Part shown: one piece after another, positions 46,154-59,463 of the stretch
How positions within the stretch are numbered: position 1 is the first letter of the stretch
Layout of the letters: each line of letters begins with the position of its first letter
DNA from: Bradysia coprophila
Taxonomy: Eukaryota > Arthropoda > Insecta > Diptera > Sciaridae
Direction of reading: 5' to 3'
Assembly: GCF_014529535.1 (NCBI RefSeq)
Contig: NW_023503493.1
Span: 6,542,001-6,606,000 of the forward strand
DNA length: 64,000 nt
Notes under the pieces: model-generated
The model's database searches: none
What the model was told of the DNA's origin: nothing
The model's input: only the letters and a program-made list of their open reading frames with translations
Program-made: the position numbers and the translations under genes

Positions 46154-46305
46154 TTATTGACAGCTATTATTGCCGGGTCGGAATGCACTCATATCAGACA
46201 TGATGTTGTTGGATGGAAGCTCTTTTGTTGAACCATCAATCATGTTAATAACAGAAGAACTCGTCGAAGTCTGACCATTTTGTCTAGTAATCATTCCGCT
46301 TTGAC
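46154..46305 (-). CDS. Orphan terminal coding exon (partial gene, unidentified)
   Basis: On the minus strand, tgttcag at 46312-46306 is a good 3' splice site, followed by an open frame (two bases of a split codon, then QSGMITRQNGQTSTSSSV ... PSNNIMSDMSAFRPGNNSCQ) to TAA at 46156-46154, 49 residues plus the split codon. The composition (Ser, Asn, Gln, Gly-rich, balanced codon use) differs from the A+T-rich non-coding surroundings and a polyadenylation signal follows. I do not recognise the protein. It lies downstream of flw on the same strand with no other gene between, so it could be an alternative last exon of flw or the end of an unrelated gene with small exons I missed. It could also be chance. 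Confidence 0.4.
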
Positions 46306-49300
46306 CTGAACAATATGACATAATCTTAGGATAACGTAAGGGAAAATGCTCGAGTCAAATTTATTTGGAGGTATTCTTCGACTCCCTTATCACTTTCCGG
46401 TGTGCCTAAAGTTTACAAGTCGCAATAATCGGCAACGTGTTAATTTCCACATGCAAAGGGCGTGATTTATGTTCATTCGACGAATTGATTAAAAATAAAT
46501 GTCTGATTGTTGTATGAACGGTTAACAAACAACCACTTATAATAAGTAGGAGGAAGGATGGAAGATTTAAAGTAATTAGACGCGAAGAAGCAAAATAAAT
46601 ACGAAAATTTAATTGAAATGCAAAATGGTGATGAAATGGCATGGTCGAAAAAATTAATTAAAAAAACCGAATTAAGGCAAGCCTGTTACATTATATATTC
46701 TATCAACCTATTAAAATCAACAGGTCATCTGTAACAGATGATCTGTTCGACAAACAACAGCCTGGTTAATGTTCTGTCATAATACGAAAATGGATGATGA
46801 TTGTTGAAACCAATGAAGTAAAAGATTTTCATGTCAAATAATGAGTGACAGTTGAAAATTCTTCTACTTCGTTTCTTTTAACATAGGCATATTGCTACAT
46901 TAGAGGACAACGTCCATGTTCGTCATTGTCATGACTAACCGATTTGAAAAGGCTAAAAAAAATTAATACTAAACCGACTAGGAAGAGGAATGAGTCTTTA
47001 AGACACTAACTTGAAATTCGAAACAAAAATAAATATTTTCCAGTTCACACGACCTGTTAAAAAAAAATAATTTCCGGAACTTCGTGATGTTGGTGATGGA
47101 AACAAGGAGTAAGATGTCTGTTTCAATTAATACCGACAAGATTTTTCACTGGGAAAAAACTGATTTGATTTTGCATTAAAACTTTTAACCTTTCACAGAC
47201 GGCAAGGAAAGGTGGTAATCTGTTTTAAGCGACATGTTTTCATTAAATTATGATTTTTTTTTTGCATCAATTGGTTTTACTGTGATCTGCGCATAAGGGC
47301 TTTCAGTTTTTAGCCCGTGAAGGGTTTAGATGAAAATAGGAGTAGCAAGCCAGTATCGACAATTTACTTAACTCACATGCAATGACTAAATAATGGAGTG
47401 ATGATGAACGAATTATTGAAAATATTGCCATCACTGACCAATTGCAACGGAAGGTCAGAATACTTTTCACTAAAACAATATAGGATAATCGTGTTTCACC
47501 CAAATTGTGTTGTAGTGAATCAGTGTAATCGAAACGGAAAAACCGTTTCGATGTCGCCATACACAAAAGTTTATAAAAAAATTGTTTTCTTTTTGTTTAA
47601 TTTTGATTTTCTTCTTTGTCACTTTAATGATTTCTACGTATTCTAAATATGTACAAAAAAATTGACACTGATATATATATAATTATATACTTTGAACGTC
47701 CAACCATGGATAAATAAATGCATTTTCTTTCCGTCGTTCTATCTGTATTGTAACACTGTAGACATCCTGTAGAAATTTCAAATTACTCGGAGAACATCCA
47801 CTGTCTAAAACTACTAAGAAAGCGAATCGGATGTTCGTTTCTAATGCAGTATACGATTCCCAAGGAGTCACAAGATTCTATGATTGCAAATGATTCGCGA
47901 GTAGTTAATACGAGACCATCAAGGACAAACCAAAGGAAATTTCATGAAATCGAAATCAAATTTTAATAGGAAATTATTGTATGAAAGACTCAGTTGCTAG
48001 AACCACTTCCGCTGTACCATTGCATGTATATAACAAACATACACACCAGGATTTATAAAAATTGTGTTTGCTATAAAAACTTGTCTCTATAAGATCAGCG
48101 TTTTCGTCTGTTGAGCGTGTAATTATTGAACTTTTTTCGCCTTAAATCCAATAAAACCCTGAAACCCACCGGATGTTCTCGGTAATTTTTTTTTTTTTCA
48201 AAAACTTTTAGAAACGGCTGACTGTTATCGACTGTTCACCACTAAAAATCAATGGATGACCTCCGTTGTATGGGATCTCATGCAGTTAAAGAAATCTGGT
48301 GAAAATGAATGAAGTAAAAGATTTTCGGTCGAACACTAGGCGATGAACAGATAAATGAAGTAATAGATTCAACGATTGTATTGCAATACGCTTGCCGTTT
48401 CTTAAAAGTCAATGAACGCTACGGGATGACTACATATGTGAATGCATTTTACGTTTTGTTTTTATTAATTTTTGTTTGATATCTCATCATCTACGTACAG
48501 ACATTTTTTTTTCATAAGAACATTTTGTCGACGTTAGTCTCAATTTTGTTTTTCTTTTCTTTTTCTTTAAATTTAACTTTCAACAACGATAAATTATTTA
48601 AATTTTTTTGTTTTGTTTTGGTGTTTTCATAATCCAACTTATTATACACATCACTTCCAGTGAACAGGATTTTCTTTCTTCATTCATTATTGTATGCTAG
48701 ACCGACAGACTGTGTGCATTTCAGTTGATTACTTATAATGTCACTGCTTTGAAACCTATGCCTTTGATCTACTCGTTAGGGAACTATTTCTCCCACAGAT
48801 GACTATTTTTTATAAAAAAAAACATTTCCCAAGCTTTTCCTACACTTTCTTGAATTTTCCTATACTTTTCAGAATTTTCCCAAAAAATTTTTTTGGAGAA
48901 AACAATGGAAAATATGTAAAAATGCAAGAAAATTAAGGAAAATTTTGGAAAATGTTTTACCTACAAATAGTCTTTGTGTATATCTAAGCAGTCTTACATT
49001 ATAGAAAATTCAAGCCGGTTTAATGACCATCAAGAGCAGTAGATCTTTTGCAAATTTGTAGCCTACATTTAGGCGAACAAATATTCGTTTTTCAATGATT
49101 TCTCTGAACCAAAATCTTTTTTTGAAAAAGTAAGAACCAATAAAGCACGCAAAAATGTGGCACTTTTAAAGGAAAAATTGGTTTGTGGCTGATAACTTAT
49201 ACCCATTGGAGAAACCTTTGCAGATTGTGTAAATTAATGTAATCTGCACAGTATTCTACAATTTGTAAAATTGGTTAACAATGACACATTTTTGCGTGCT

Positions 49301-51182
49301 TTAATGGTGTTACTTCTTCAAGGAAAGAATTTGTTTCTGAGAAATCATCAAAAAACGAATATTTTTCCGCTTAAATGTAGGCTAAAAATTTGCAAAAAGT
49401 CCATTGCTCTTAAAAAATTCAATTTGAAGATTAACTTTCTATTGAAAGGTCTGTGATTACGAGTTTTGAACTTGGCTGGAAGGACAAACGTTCTAATAAA
49501 AAATAAAACTTTCTCTTTAAATTACAGATTCGTAATTCGAGATCGATTAACCTTCATTTCAAACATGAATTTCACCAAATTTCACTAAAAGAATTCACTC
49601 GTAAAATTTGGTGAAATTTAATTAAATATTTCTCGATCTTAGACCCTTAGATCCGTCGACAGTGGCCCACTTAGCTTAGCACTCATAGATAAAAGAAAAA
49701 GTCTTAGGTTAAAAATGTCGCTCGTATCTGGTATAGAGTAATTCCACGGCATATAGGTTTCAAATCGTATAAATGACCGATAAGCACACAGTCTCTTAGT
49801 CTATACTGCCGGCCAAGAAAACAAATCTCTAATTCGAATAACATCGATCATCGTTCATATTAAATGCTTACGCTATTCACCAGAAAAAATTATTTCTCCG
49901 ATTCAAATATAATAAAATTTCATTTTTTTTTTGTTGGCTTTAAACAAGCTCCTAACATTTTTAACGTTCACTTAACATTAATGTTAACGCAAGGATATCA
50001 AAGGTGATCTATCTTTAATCGTAAAATACGTATTTTAATAAGGGCAAACAAACCATAGGCAAGGCGACAAATGATCTACGATAACCGAAAAAATGTTTAA
50101 CGGTTTCGGTAAAATTCAGTTCGAATCTCACGAAAATTTTGATTCGGCAGAAGGCAAGGGGACACTTGTGTCGACTGTATGACGATAGGAAATAAAAAGA
50201 TTAAAATGCAAAATTACCTCTGACCTCAGACTAAATCCGATTCAGAGACAGTTTTTTTGTTAAGTTTTCTTTCGAGCTGCTACAGTGGACGTTGAGGAAA
50301 ATTAGACACAAATTTCCGTCAGCTGGTCTACTCATACAAGCAAAACTGCATACGCGTGCTTATGCTTATACTACCACGTATAACAAGTTCGGTTTGTATG
50401 AGAGGGCCAGCTGAAAAAACAACTGAATTAATTCATGTAAAAATTTGACTGTATTTCTCTAGAATTTTGAAGAATTCATAGAATTCATAGTTGTCTTAGG
50501 TAGTGAGGTCACTGAGGTCTCAATGAAAATACTGAAGTTGACCGGAGCTAAAATTGAAAATGTTTCCTTCAGAGGCCAGGACTTGAAAGAATTTTTCAAA
50601 ATTACTCGCTGCATTTGACTGTTAGTGTCTTCACAGACCTTTCAGAAATTCTACGAACACCACTTATGAGAAAGGGTTGGTTGTCTTCAGTAGTAGCTCT
50701 TTATCCTTCGTCACAATTGATTGCGAACAGCCATTAGTCTTCCTTGTATCCCTTTGTCGACGCCAGTGTCGATGGAATCGTGAGACTCATCTCTGATTGT
50801 CAATGGCTAGATCACACAAATTATCATCCCGAACAAAAATTGTTCACTTTTATTTTTGGAAAATAATGACAAACGGGAAAGCGGGTAAAAGAAATGCAAA
50901 GCGACTGAGCGTCGCCAGTTCGTTCAGTTCATCTGGATTTTATGAATAAATTTTCCATTACCGACAATCGCGGTAACTTTTCAACACAAAATGTTTTGTA
51001 TAATCCTGCGACCCAATCAAAGGTAAACAAATAATCAATCGGCCTGGGACGGCCATACGAACAGTTCAATCAAATTACAACAAAAAAAAAGAATTGAAAA
51101 GGAAAAAGGAAATGGATGTTCATCATGTTAATAATAGTATAAAAGGGAAGCTCTTCTTCACCACCGCCATCACTGAATATGA
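46306..51182. other. A+T-rich region downstream of flw; repeats, no further gene supported
   Basis: TTAA-MITE interior boxes occur at 46690-46900 and 48290-48410. At about 48800-48975 an inverted element (gactatttttta ... aaatagtc) has an interior of repeated aattttcc / ggaaaatt. At 49028-49412 there is an inverted-repeat element. At 50283 tacagtggacgttgaggaaa resembles the element at 53614. The flw 3'UTR lies at the right edge, with a leftward AATAAA at 50854-50849. Confidence 0.5.
49028..49412. repeat. Inverted-repeat element, gtagcctacattt family
   Basis: Arms: ttgcaaatttgtagcctaca, aaatattcgtttttcaatga and agcacgcaaaaatgtg on the left are inverted as cacatttttgcgtgctt, tcaaaaaacgaatatttttc and aatgtaggctaaaaatttgc on the right. 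The arms are about 130-150 bp. Confidence 0.7.
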
Positions 51183-52435
<1,253 letters not shown>

Positions 52436-52970
52436 CTATAAAACGAAGCAAAAAATTTGAAATGAACTGAACTGATGGACTGATGGAACAACGAAATGAT
52501 CATAAATTAGAGGAAAAAGAAAACTATTTTGTTTCCAAAAAAGCAGTCTAGCGCATACGGCAATCGCTAATACAGGATGAATGTGATTATGCATTCGTGT
52601 AGAAATGGACTAAATGGAAACGAGCATTAAAATGTTGAAACATATTTTACGGGAGACTAACGTAATTGTTCTAGAAATGCAAAAGTTACAGGCAATTTCG
52701 TAAGTACAAAATTTTGTGGTCAAACATGCAATGTACGACGTATGAAACATTTCTGTATCGTTGCTATGACTCTAACTAATATGATACTAAAGTTTTCGTT
52801 AAACTAATCAAGTAAAAGATGGGATTTCAAACTACAGAAAATGATTACAACAGCAAATGAAACCAATTGGATAATTAGGAACTGTTATCTGCTAGAGAAC
52901 TTGCTTTAAATTGTAATTAACAAAAGCATTTACAACTTGTGCAAAGGCACTTCTTCTGTAGATGCAAAGA

Positions 52971-52979
52971 AAAAAAAAA
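52971..52979 (-). terminator. Pol III T-run for the leftward tRNA
   Basis: Nine T on the minus strand, beginning three bases past the tRNA 3' end. Confidence 0.75.
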
Positions 52980-52981
52980 TC

Positions 52982-53053
52982 GGGCTCAACCGGGATTTGA
53001 ACCCGGGACCTCTCGCACCCAAAGCGAGAATCATACCCCTAGACCATTGAGCC
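52982..53053 (-). tRNA. tRNA-Pro (anticodon TGG), leftward copy
   Basis: 72 nt cloverleaf: acceptor GGCTCAA pairs TTGAGCC with discriminator C; D arm with tagggg; anticodon stem CTCGC/GCGAG around loop TTTGGGT, anticodon TGG reading CCA; T arm CCCGG/CCGGG with loop TTCAAAT. Internal A and B boxes intact, no intron. Identical over its length to the copy at 53303. Confidence 0.95.
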
Positions 53054-53302
53054 GATATCGGTTTGTGTGACGATATTTCATTTCAACGCACGTTATCATT
53101 GAAAATATTCGTTGAAGACGTTTTTTTCGCTATTATCACATTTCGCAGGTATGTATGTACCGTACCTACAACATCCAATATACAACATCTGCCTTTCACT
53201 TTTGAGTTTTGTTTTTAAGTTTTTTTTTTTTTGATTGAAACTTGAAATAAAAGGTTATGCAAATTAGTTTTATTAATTAAATCAATTCGATGCTTTATTA
53301 AC

Positions 53303-53374
53303 GGCTCAATGGTCTAGGGGTATGATTCTCGCTTTGGGTGCGAGAGGTCCCGGGTTCAAATCCCGGTTGAGCCC
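53303..53374 (+). tRNA. tRNA-Pro (anticodon TGG), rightward copy
   Basis: Same 72-nt sequence and fold as the copy on the other strand. The two genes diverge from a shared 249-bp spacer. The duplication includes the first 3' bases (gcccgattttt) but not the 5' flank, suggesting an inverted duplication followed by decay upstream. Confidence 0.95.
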
Positions 53375-53376
53375 GA

Positions 53377-53383
53377 TTTTTTT
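53377..53383 (+). terminator. Pol III T-run for the rightward tRNA
   Basis: Seven T just past the tRNA 3' end. Confidence 0.75.
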
Positions 53384-53613
53384 GCCTTTTTTTTATGACT
53401 AGGAGAAATAACAAAAGAAGCATTAGCCAATAGTAGTTGAGAATACATCGAGATGTCAAGACTATCGCTGTTTTGCCAATGTACTCTGGTCGAACTGTGA
53501 CTCTGTATTATTTTCGAACCTGAACGAGAACTGAAATAGGCAGACATATTCCATGAAAGGTCATGTAGAGACAAAGGGTATAAAATGACAACAGAGCTAC
53601 GTGAACACAAAAA

Positions 53614-53822
53614 CAGTGGACGCCAGTGAATACGAATACGAATTTGATTCAGCTGATTTCCAACTGGTAAAACAAAGCTGGTCATACGAATGGAAAAGTT
53701 TTTTTTTTTAATGGAAAAGTAACTTGCTTGCACGTGGTAGTAAGACGTATCAGCTGTTTTGACTGGACCAGCTGGAAATCAGCTGAATCAAATTTCTACC
53801 TAATTTTCTCTGTCGTCCACTG
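53614..53822. repeat. Inverted-repeat element, CAGTGGACG ends
   Basis: Outer ends CAGTGGACG and CGTCCACTG; inner arms aatttgattcagctgatttc and gaaatcagctgaatcaaatt. A related end occurs at 50284. No clear target duplication. The 125-codon minus frame overlapping it and the tRNA is not a gene. Confidence 0.7.
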
Positions 53823-56264
53823 TAACTCATTTCTTTAAATGAACAGGATGTCCTTGTTCTCCTTGAGACAATGATAAATGGAAAATGATGTTACGGAAAT
53901 GGATGTGAGTATGTCATCCTAATCAAAAGTCGAAAAAAGACGTAGAATTCTGAATTATTCATCAGCTGTTACTAAGAGAGACTTTTGTCTGTTGCAAGAA
54001 AGACTATGTCTTCAACATTAGAAACTGATGCGGCTCAAAATGTCGAACAACAGCAACCGTTTTACGTAATAATTCAATTTTCCGTTTCTAAATTCGAACA
54101 GAAGAACTACAAGAACAAGTGAAATTGTTGACGGTTTCGCTCGTTGTTAACACACTGTTCCCTTAATGAACTTATATAAATGAACTACAATGTATCGTGT
54201 AATTAAACAGAGCTGATGTAAACACGTCATTCATATATATATATACAGAGCTCTATATACCGTGCCGCTGCCACTCGCTTCATTTAATAAAATCTAATTT
54301 CAATTTCCAATTTTTCTTATATAATTCGTAATTCGTCTAAAAATAGACACGCCGTTCGTTCCGCGTATATTTCGGCGTTTTATTTGGTTGTAATAAATTT
54401 TTGATTTTCAAACAAATGAAAAACCTCTCCCAATAATGTTCGACGCGTTCGCCGTTTTTGTCGTTTGTAACTCCAGCCTTTAAATAACCGAAACAATTTA
54501 AAGAGCTGGAAACTAAGTAATGTTACGGTCTAGGTGTGTGTACACACACAGTTTCCATTAAAGAAATTCGTCAAAGTAAAGGTAGAACGTGACTTTGGTT
54601 GAAAATCTTCCAAAATTCGTGGATCGGAATATTGTTAGACGAATTACGGCGTTCGTACGGATGTAGAGGCATGTCCACATAATATATCGAACAGTAACAA
54701 ACTGCACAGCGCTAAATTGGTGTATGAATGGTAAACATGCGGAATACAGCGGCACATAGACGAGAATTTGTACAATAAGATGTAACAGAGAATAACAAAC
54801 GGCCGAGAAAACATTGATCGATAATCAATCTGTTTTTATAATCAACTTCCTATTGCACCACACAACACAGCTGCGAATCAATTAGTGGGAATGCTGATGT
54901 GTGTTGTTATAACATACAAATAAATAATCAAATGGATGGATAAATTGTTCACACACTTCGAACATATAGGCAGCAATTACAGTCTGTGACTTGTTTTTAA
55001 TTTTTGGGACGTATCATTTCCTCTCTGATACAAATGCAAATACGAAGACTAACAAAGTAAATCTGCCTACGGTTGGAGTTGGGTCATATTACAGTATATT
55101 ATCGGCGACAGTTTTTTGTTTTGCTTTTTTAGTTCATTAGGAAGGAAAATACGATATCACGGTTCAGTGTTGTTCACTTCAACCACGACTTCGTCTCAAT
55201 TGACGAATCATTTAGATTGTATACGCAGTTAAGATTGATAGAAATTCAGCTCAATGAATTTTGTTTTGATTCGGATTATGATTAAAAATGGGGATGGGAA
55301 CAGCAGCTCGCCAATTTAGCGTCTATGAATACTGCCGTTCAAATTTAGTTAGGTTCCAATTATCGACAGAAACATAAATTAGTTGCTAGGCTAGTGCGAG
55401 TCGGACTGGTCGATCGAACTCGTACATCGACATTACAAACACGACGAATTCGACTGTTCGTATGTCTGAACCGATTTTCATGTGTTTTGATCAAAGTGAA
55501 GGTAACCAAGGTTCTGAAAGAACAGGTTAAGACAGCCACGAAGGTGGGTGACACCTAAATTGATAAACGCACTCAGTACAGATTGTCTGTGAAATCAACT
55601 TGAAGAAAATGTTTGTGAGGAAAATTCGGAATTTCGTCTTTGTTAAAATGCCCTTTTCACATAAAGTTCGTAGTCGCTAACGCAATTTGTGTGTCACCGC
55701 AGTCGTAATCAACACAGAGTTGCCTTAGCCTGTTCTTGAAGGTAACAACGGACAATTTGAGAATGAATAATGCTCCCTGAAGCATCAAAATTGAAGAACA
55801 GGTCATTAATGCCTCAATGTGCACGAGATTTGTGTCTATGATTGACTTTAAACGAAGTTGTAAGCGAACAATATCGACGGTATTTTTAAACCTGTACGAC
55901 GCACTGGGGTCTTATTTCGGTAGAAAGGTTTTGTGACCAAGCAAAGACCGATCATTGTTACTAAAGTCAAATCTAAACAAATTTGTAATAACTACCGGGT
56001 CGAAATGTACAAAAAACGTGACAGCCAAAATGATGTATGGACGATTCGGTTATCATCAAAAAAGCCGGCACCTTCAGGGACTGTTTTTGGAAAAGATTTT
56101 CTTGAATTTTTCCAAAATTTTCCCGAGTTTTCTTTCAAATTTTCCCGGTTTTTCCTACATTTTCCTAAGAATAGTTTTTATGAAGTTGTGAGAAAGTTGA
56201 GGAAAATCCGGAAAAATTCCAGACAATCTGAGTAATGTCTTCCCAAAAATTGTCCCCGCACTGA
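53823..56264. other. Intergenic (probably flw intron 1 or upstream), no exon found
   Basis: I looked for the 17-residue first coding exon of flw on the minus strand and did not find it. At 55893 ctgtacgacgcactggggtc is a scrap of the GTACGAAGTAC family. At 56090-56215 aattttcc / ggaaaatt iterations resemble the element near 48800. Confidence 0.45.
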
Positions 56265-57118
56265 AAAGAGTTGCAACCTGAAAAAAAGAGTTGCAAAAGA
56301 GTTGCACGCGGAAAAAAGGAGTTGCAAAAGAGTTGCACGCGGAAAAAAAGAGTTGTAAAAGAGTTGCACGCGGAGAAAAAGAGTTGTAAAAGAGTTGCAC
56401 GCGGAAAAAAGGAGTTGCAAAAGAGTTGCACGCGGAAAAAAAGAGTTGTAAAAGAGTTGCACGCGGAGAAAAAGAGTTGTAAAAGAGTTGCACGCGGAAA
56501 AAAGGAGTTGCAAAAGAGTTGCACGCGGAAAAAAAGAGTTGTAAAAGAGTTGCACGCGGAAAAAAAGAGTTGCAAAAGAGTTGCACGCGGAAAAAAGGAG
56601 TTGCAAAAGAGTTGCACGCGGAAAAAAAGAGTTGTAAAAGAGTTGCACGCGGAGAAAAAGAGTTGCAAAAGAGTTGCGGGCGGAAAAAAGGAGTTGCACG
56701 CGGAAAAAAAGAGTTGTAAAAGAGTTGCACGCGGAGAAAAAGAGTTGCAAAAGAGTTGCGGGCGGAAAAAAGGAGTTGCAAAAGAGTTGCACGCGGAAAA
56801 AAAGAGTTGTAAAAGAGTTGCACGCGGAGAAAAAGAGTTGCAAAAGAGTTGCGGGCGGAAAAAAGGAGTTGCAAAAGAGTTGCACGCGGAAAAAAGGAGT
56901 TGCAAAAGAGTTGCACGCGGAAAAAAAGAGTTGTAAAAGAGTTGCACGCGGAGAAAAAGAGTTGCAAAAGAGTTGTACGCGGAAAAAAGGAGTTGCAGCC
57001 TGAAAAAAAGAGTTGCACGCAAAAATAAAGAGTTGCAAAAGAGTTACACGCAGAAAAAAGAGTTGCAAGAGAGTTGCACGCGGAAAAAAAGAGTTGTAAA
57101 GAGTTGCAAAAAGAGTTG
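56265..57118 (+). repeat. 31-bp minisatellite, about 27 units
   Basis: Unit close to gagttgcacgcggaaaaaa plus ggagttgcaaaa, with recurrent variants (gagttgtaaaa, cggagaaaaa, gcgggcgg). Because 31 is not a multiple of three and the unit has no stop in most phases, several frames on both strands stay open for 200-325 codons and read the same 31-residue period; these are not genes. Confidence 0.95.
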
Positions 57119-59255
57119 CAAATTCAGTACGGTCCCCCTCGTCCCTACCTTCCACACATCACTATTCAAATATACCAAAAACGGAACCACTTGAAACCAT
57201 ATGCATCGACTCGGCCGCTATTATCCGTAAAGTGTGTGGTGTTGGCATTGTTACAATTTAGATTATTCTTCTAAAGTATAAAATCCAGCCACAGGACAAA
57301 CTTTCAGAATCTGTTTCTGTTCCTTACTTTTTTCTTGGCTCTTTTATTTTAGAAACCTTTTATAAAACGGCAAGCGTATCGGTACAAAATCTATTACTTC
57401 ACTTGTCTGAAGTTTCTCCCAGCAAATGTATCAATAAGAGAACACCAGAGTCAGAGCTCATCGCGTATTCCTATCGTCGTCAGCAGATGACTAACCGTTT
57501 CTACAAGGTTACATTGTAAATAGTTCCTCTGAATTAATAACGGCGAGATAGCATTAAATCCATCAATGCCACTCAATCATCTTCAATTTTAATAAATTTC
57601 ACTAACCATTCACATCACACTGAATTATAATATTTTACCCATCATCATGTGCGGTCAATATGGTCAAGTCGGTGTAAAGAGAAAGAAATGAAGCAATCAC
57701 AGTGTATAATATACCATTCATGTTTCTATTAGGTGTTGTTGTGACGAAAATAGCAAAAATTTTCCAAGCAACATAGAAAGAGGATAACTTGTTTTCCGTT
57801 CATTACTATTCAATTTGAATTATATGTGTGGCATATACAATGAAACAAACAAAGTTAGAAGCGGAAAATAGAGAGAAGCCAAACAAAATGATGGGAATTG
57901 ATGATTTTCTATAATTTCGTTGAAATGGTTCGGTTGTTTTAAGTCGTAAATATTTATTGTAAAATAGACCTGGGTGATAACATGAATTATGTCAAACAAC
58001 GTGAAAATGTATAACCGATAAGTGTGTGAGTAATAACAATGAGAAAATGATATGTAAGGTAGCTTGAAGGTTTTTTAGTTTAGTTACGTATAGTACAAAG
58101 TATGGTAAAAGTAATTTTCTTGTTGTTATGTACACAGAGAAATTGTTTCATGAAAATGTTTTATAAATCTCCACAATGCCATTTTTTCAACGTATAAGTA
58201 AAGTATCTACACAAGTTCAGCTGAATGGTATATAAACGGCTAAATATACTATATAGAAAAGTGATGATGACTACGATAAAATTTAATTGAAATTTTCTTT
58301 TGATTTTCATTTTTTGTTACCAAAATCTGGTGTGGACGAAAAAAACTCTTTTAATTTCCCCTTTTTCTTGTTGGTTGGCTCCTCCGAATTTTCTTGCTGT
58401 GCCTTGTTTACTGTACATTATTCGTTCAGTTTTTTTTTGTTTTGTTTTGTGTGTATACGTTCCCATTTTTATTAGAAAATTTAGCAATTAAAAAACCAAA
58501 CATCGATCGTTTTCCACAAAACACACACACACACGCAATTAACAACCAAAAATTAAGCGTTATGAGTCAAAGCCAGGGTATAAATTCAGCGCCATTTCAC
58601 CATTATATATTCACCACGCGCGTCACCATTTTTATATTTTATTAGTAAATTAGTTTGTTTTGTTCGATTTTTAGTTGTTTTTTTTTCGTTCGGTTGCAAG
58701 TTAGTTAAACCGAATTACATTCATCATCATTGTACAATTACAATATTGGGATCAGATGATGATGATGTTTGTTTTTGTTGTTGGTGCAGGGAAGATATAT
58801 ATTAAATCGAAACCAATGCACACGACATTTAGAAGACACGGACGCATTTATAATGAAGACATTAAGCAGCATAATAAAAGGAAAAAAATAGAAAAAAAAA
58901 TTAAAAGTTAGTCAATTGTTATACACTGAAAAAAATAAATAAATTGCAACGCACAACAAAAAACGATTAATTCTATTTTGTGTGAAGGGAGACAGACACA
59001 TTGCCATATAATTCTCAGGCAATTGAGCGCAGGACTAAAGATCGGTTTATGTCAGATTTACCTTACCCTAAACCTGGCCTGAATTAACCAGAAACCTGAA
59101 GACAGACATTTCGCATTTCAGGTCTACCTAAAAATAGATCATTTTCACGTATGCTATTCGAAATGTCAGAACCGACGCACGGATCTGCGCACGGACGAAT
59201 GAACATAACCTAAAATTTTAATAAAAGAAAGTCAGGTTCGTTAAGTACATTCACC
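57119..59255. other. Intergenic, no gene supported
   Basis: 57356-57515 keeps several boxes of the TTAA MITE family (cggcaagcgtat, tctattacttca, cagagctcatcg, cagatgac). The rest is A+T-rich with poly-T and (AC)n tracts. Confidence 0.45.
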
Positions 59256-59263
59256 TGTCTGAC

Positions 59264-59455
59264 CAGTGCCCTATATTAGCGAAAATATTTTCACGAATTT
59301 TCTCAAATTTTCGCGATTTTATCAAATTTTCACAAAAAAACTTTTTGCGAAAATTCACGAAAATTTGAGAAAATTCACGAAAATTTGAGAAAATTCACGA
59401 AAATTTGAGAAAATCGTGAAAATTTGTTAAAATATTTTCGCGAATATAGCCACTG
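59264..59455. mobile_element. 192-bp hAT-like element of aaaattcacgaaaatttgag iterations
   Basis: Ends CAGTGCCCTATATTAGCGAA and TTCGCGAATATAGCCACTG are inverted repeats. TGTCTGAC flanks both sides (59256-59263 and 59456-59463). The interior is repeats of gaaaattcac / gaaaatttgag and their inverses. Confidence 0.9.
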
Positions 59456-59463
59456 TGTCTGAC

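Noticed and set aside
56155..57155. Open frames of 200-325 codons on both strands
   Set aside because: They are translations of a 31-bp tandem repeat in several phases, with a strict 31-residue period and no start context or conserved domain.
57119..57274. Proline-rich frame starting YGPPRPYLPHITIQIYQ
   Set aside because: Opens after a possible acceptor (caaattcag) but is short, has no downstream exon and continues out of the minisatellite; insufficient support.
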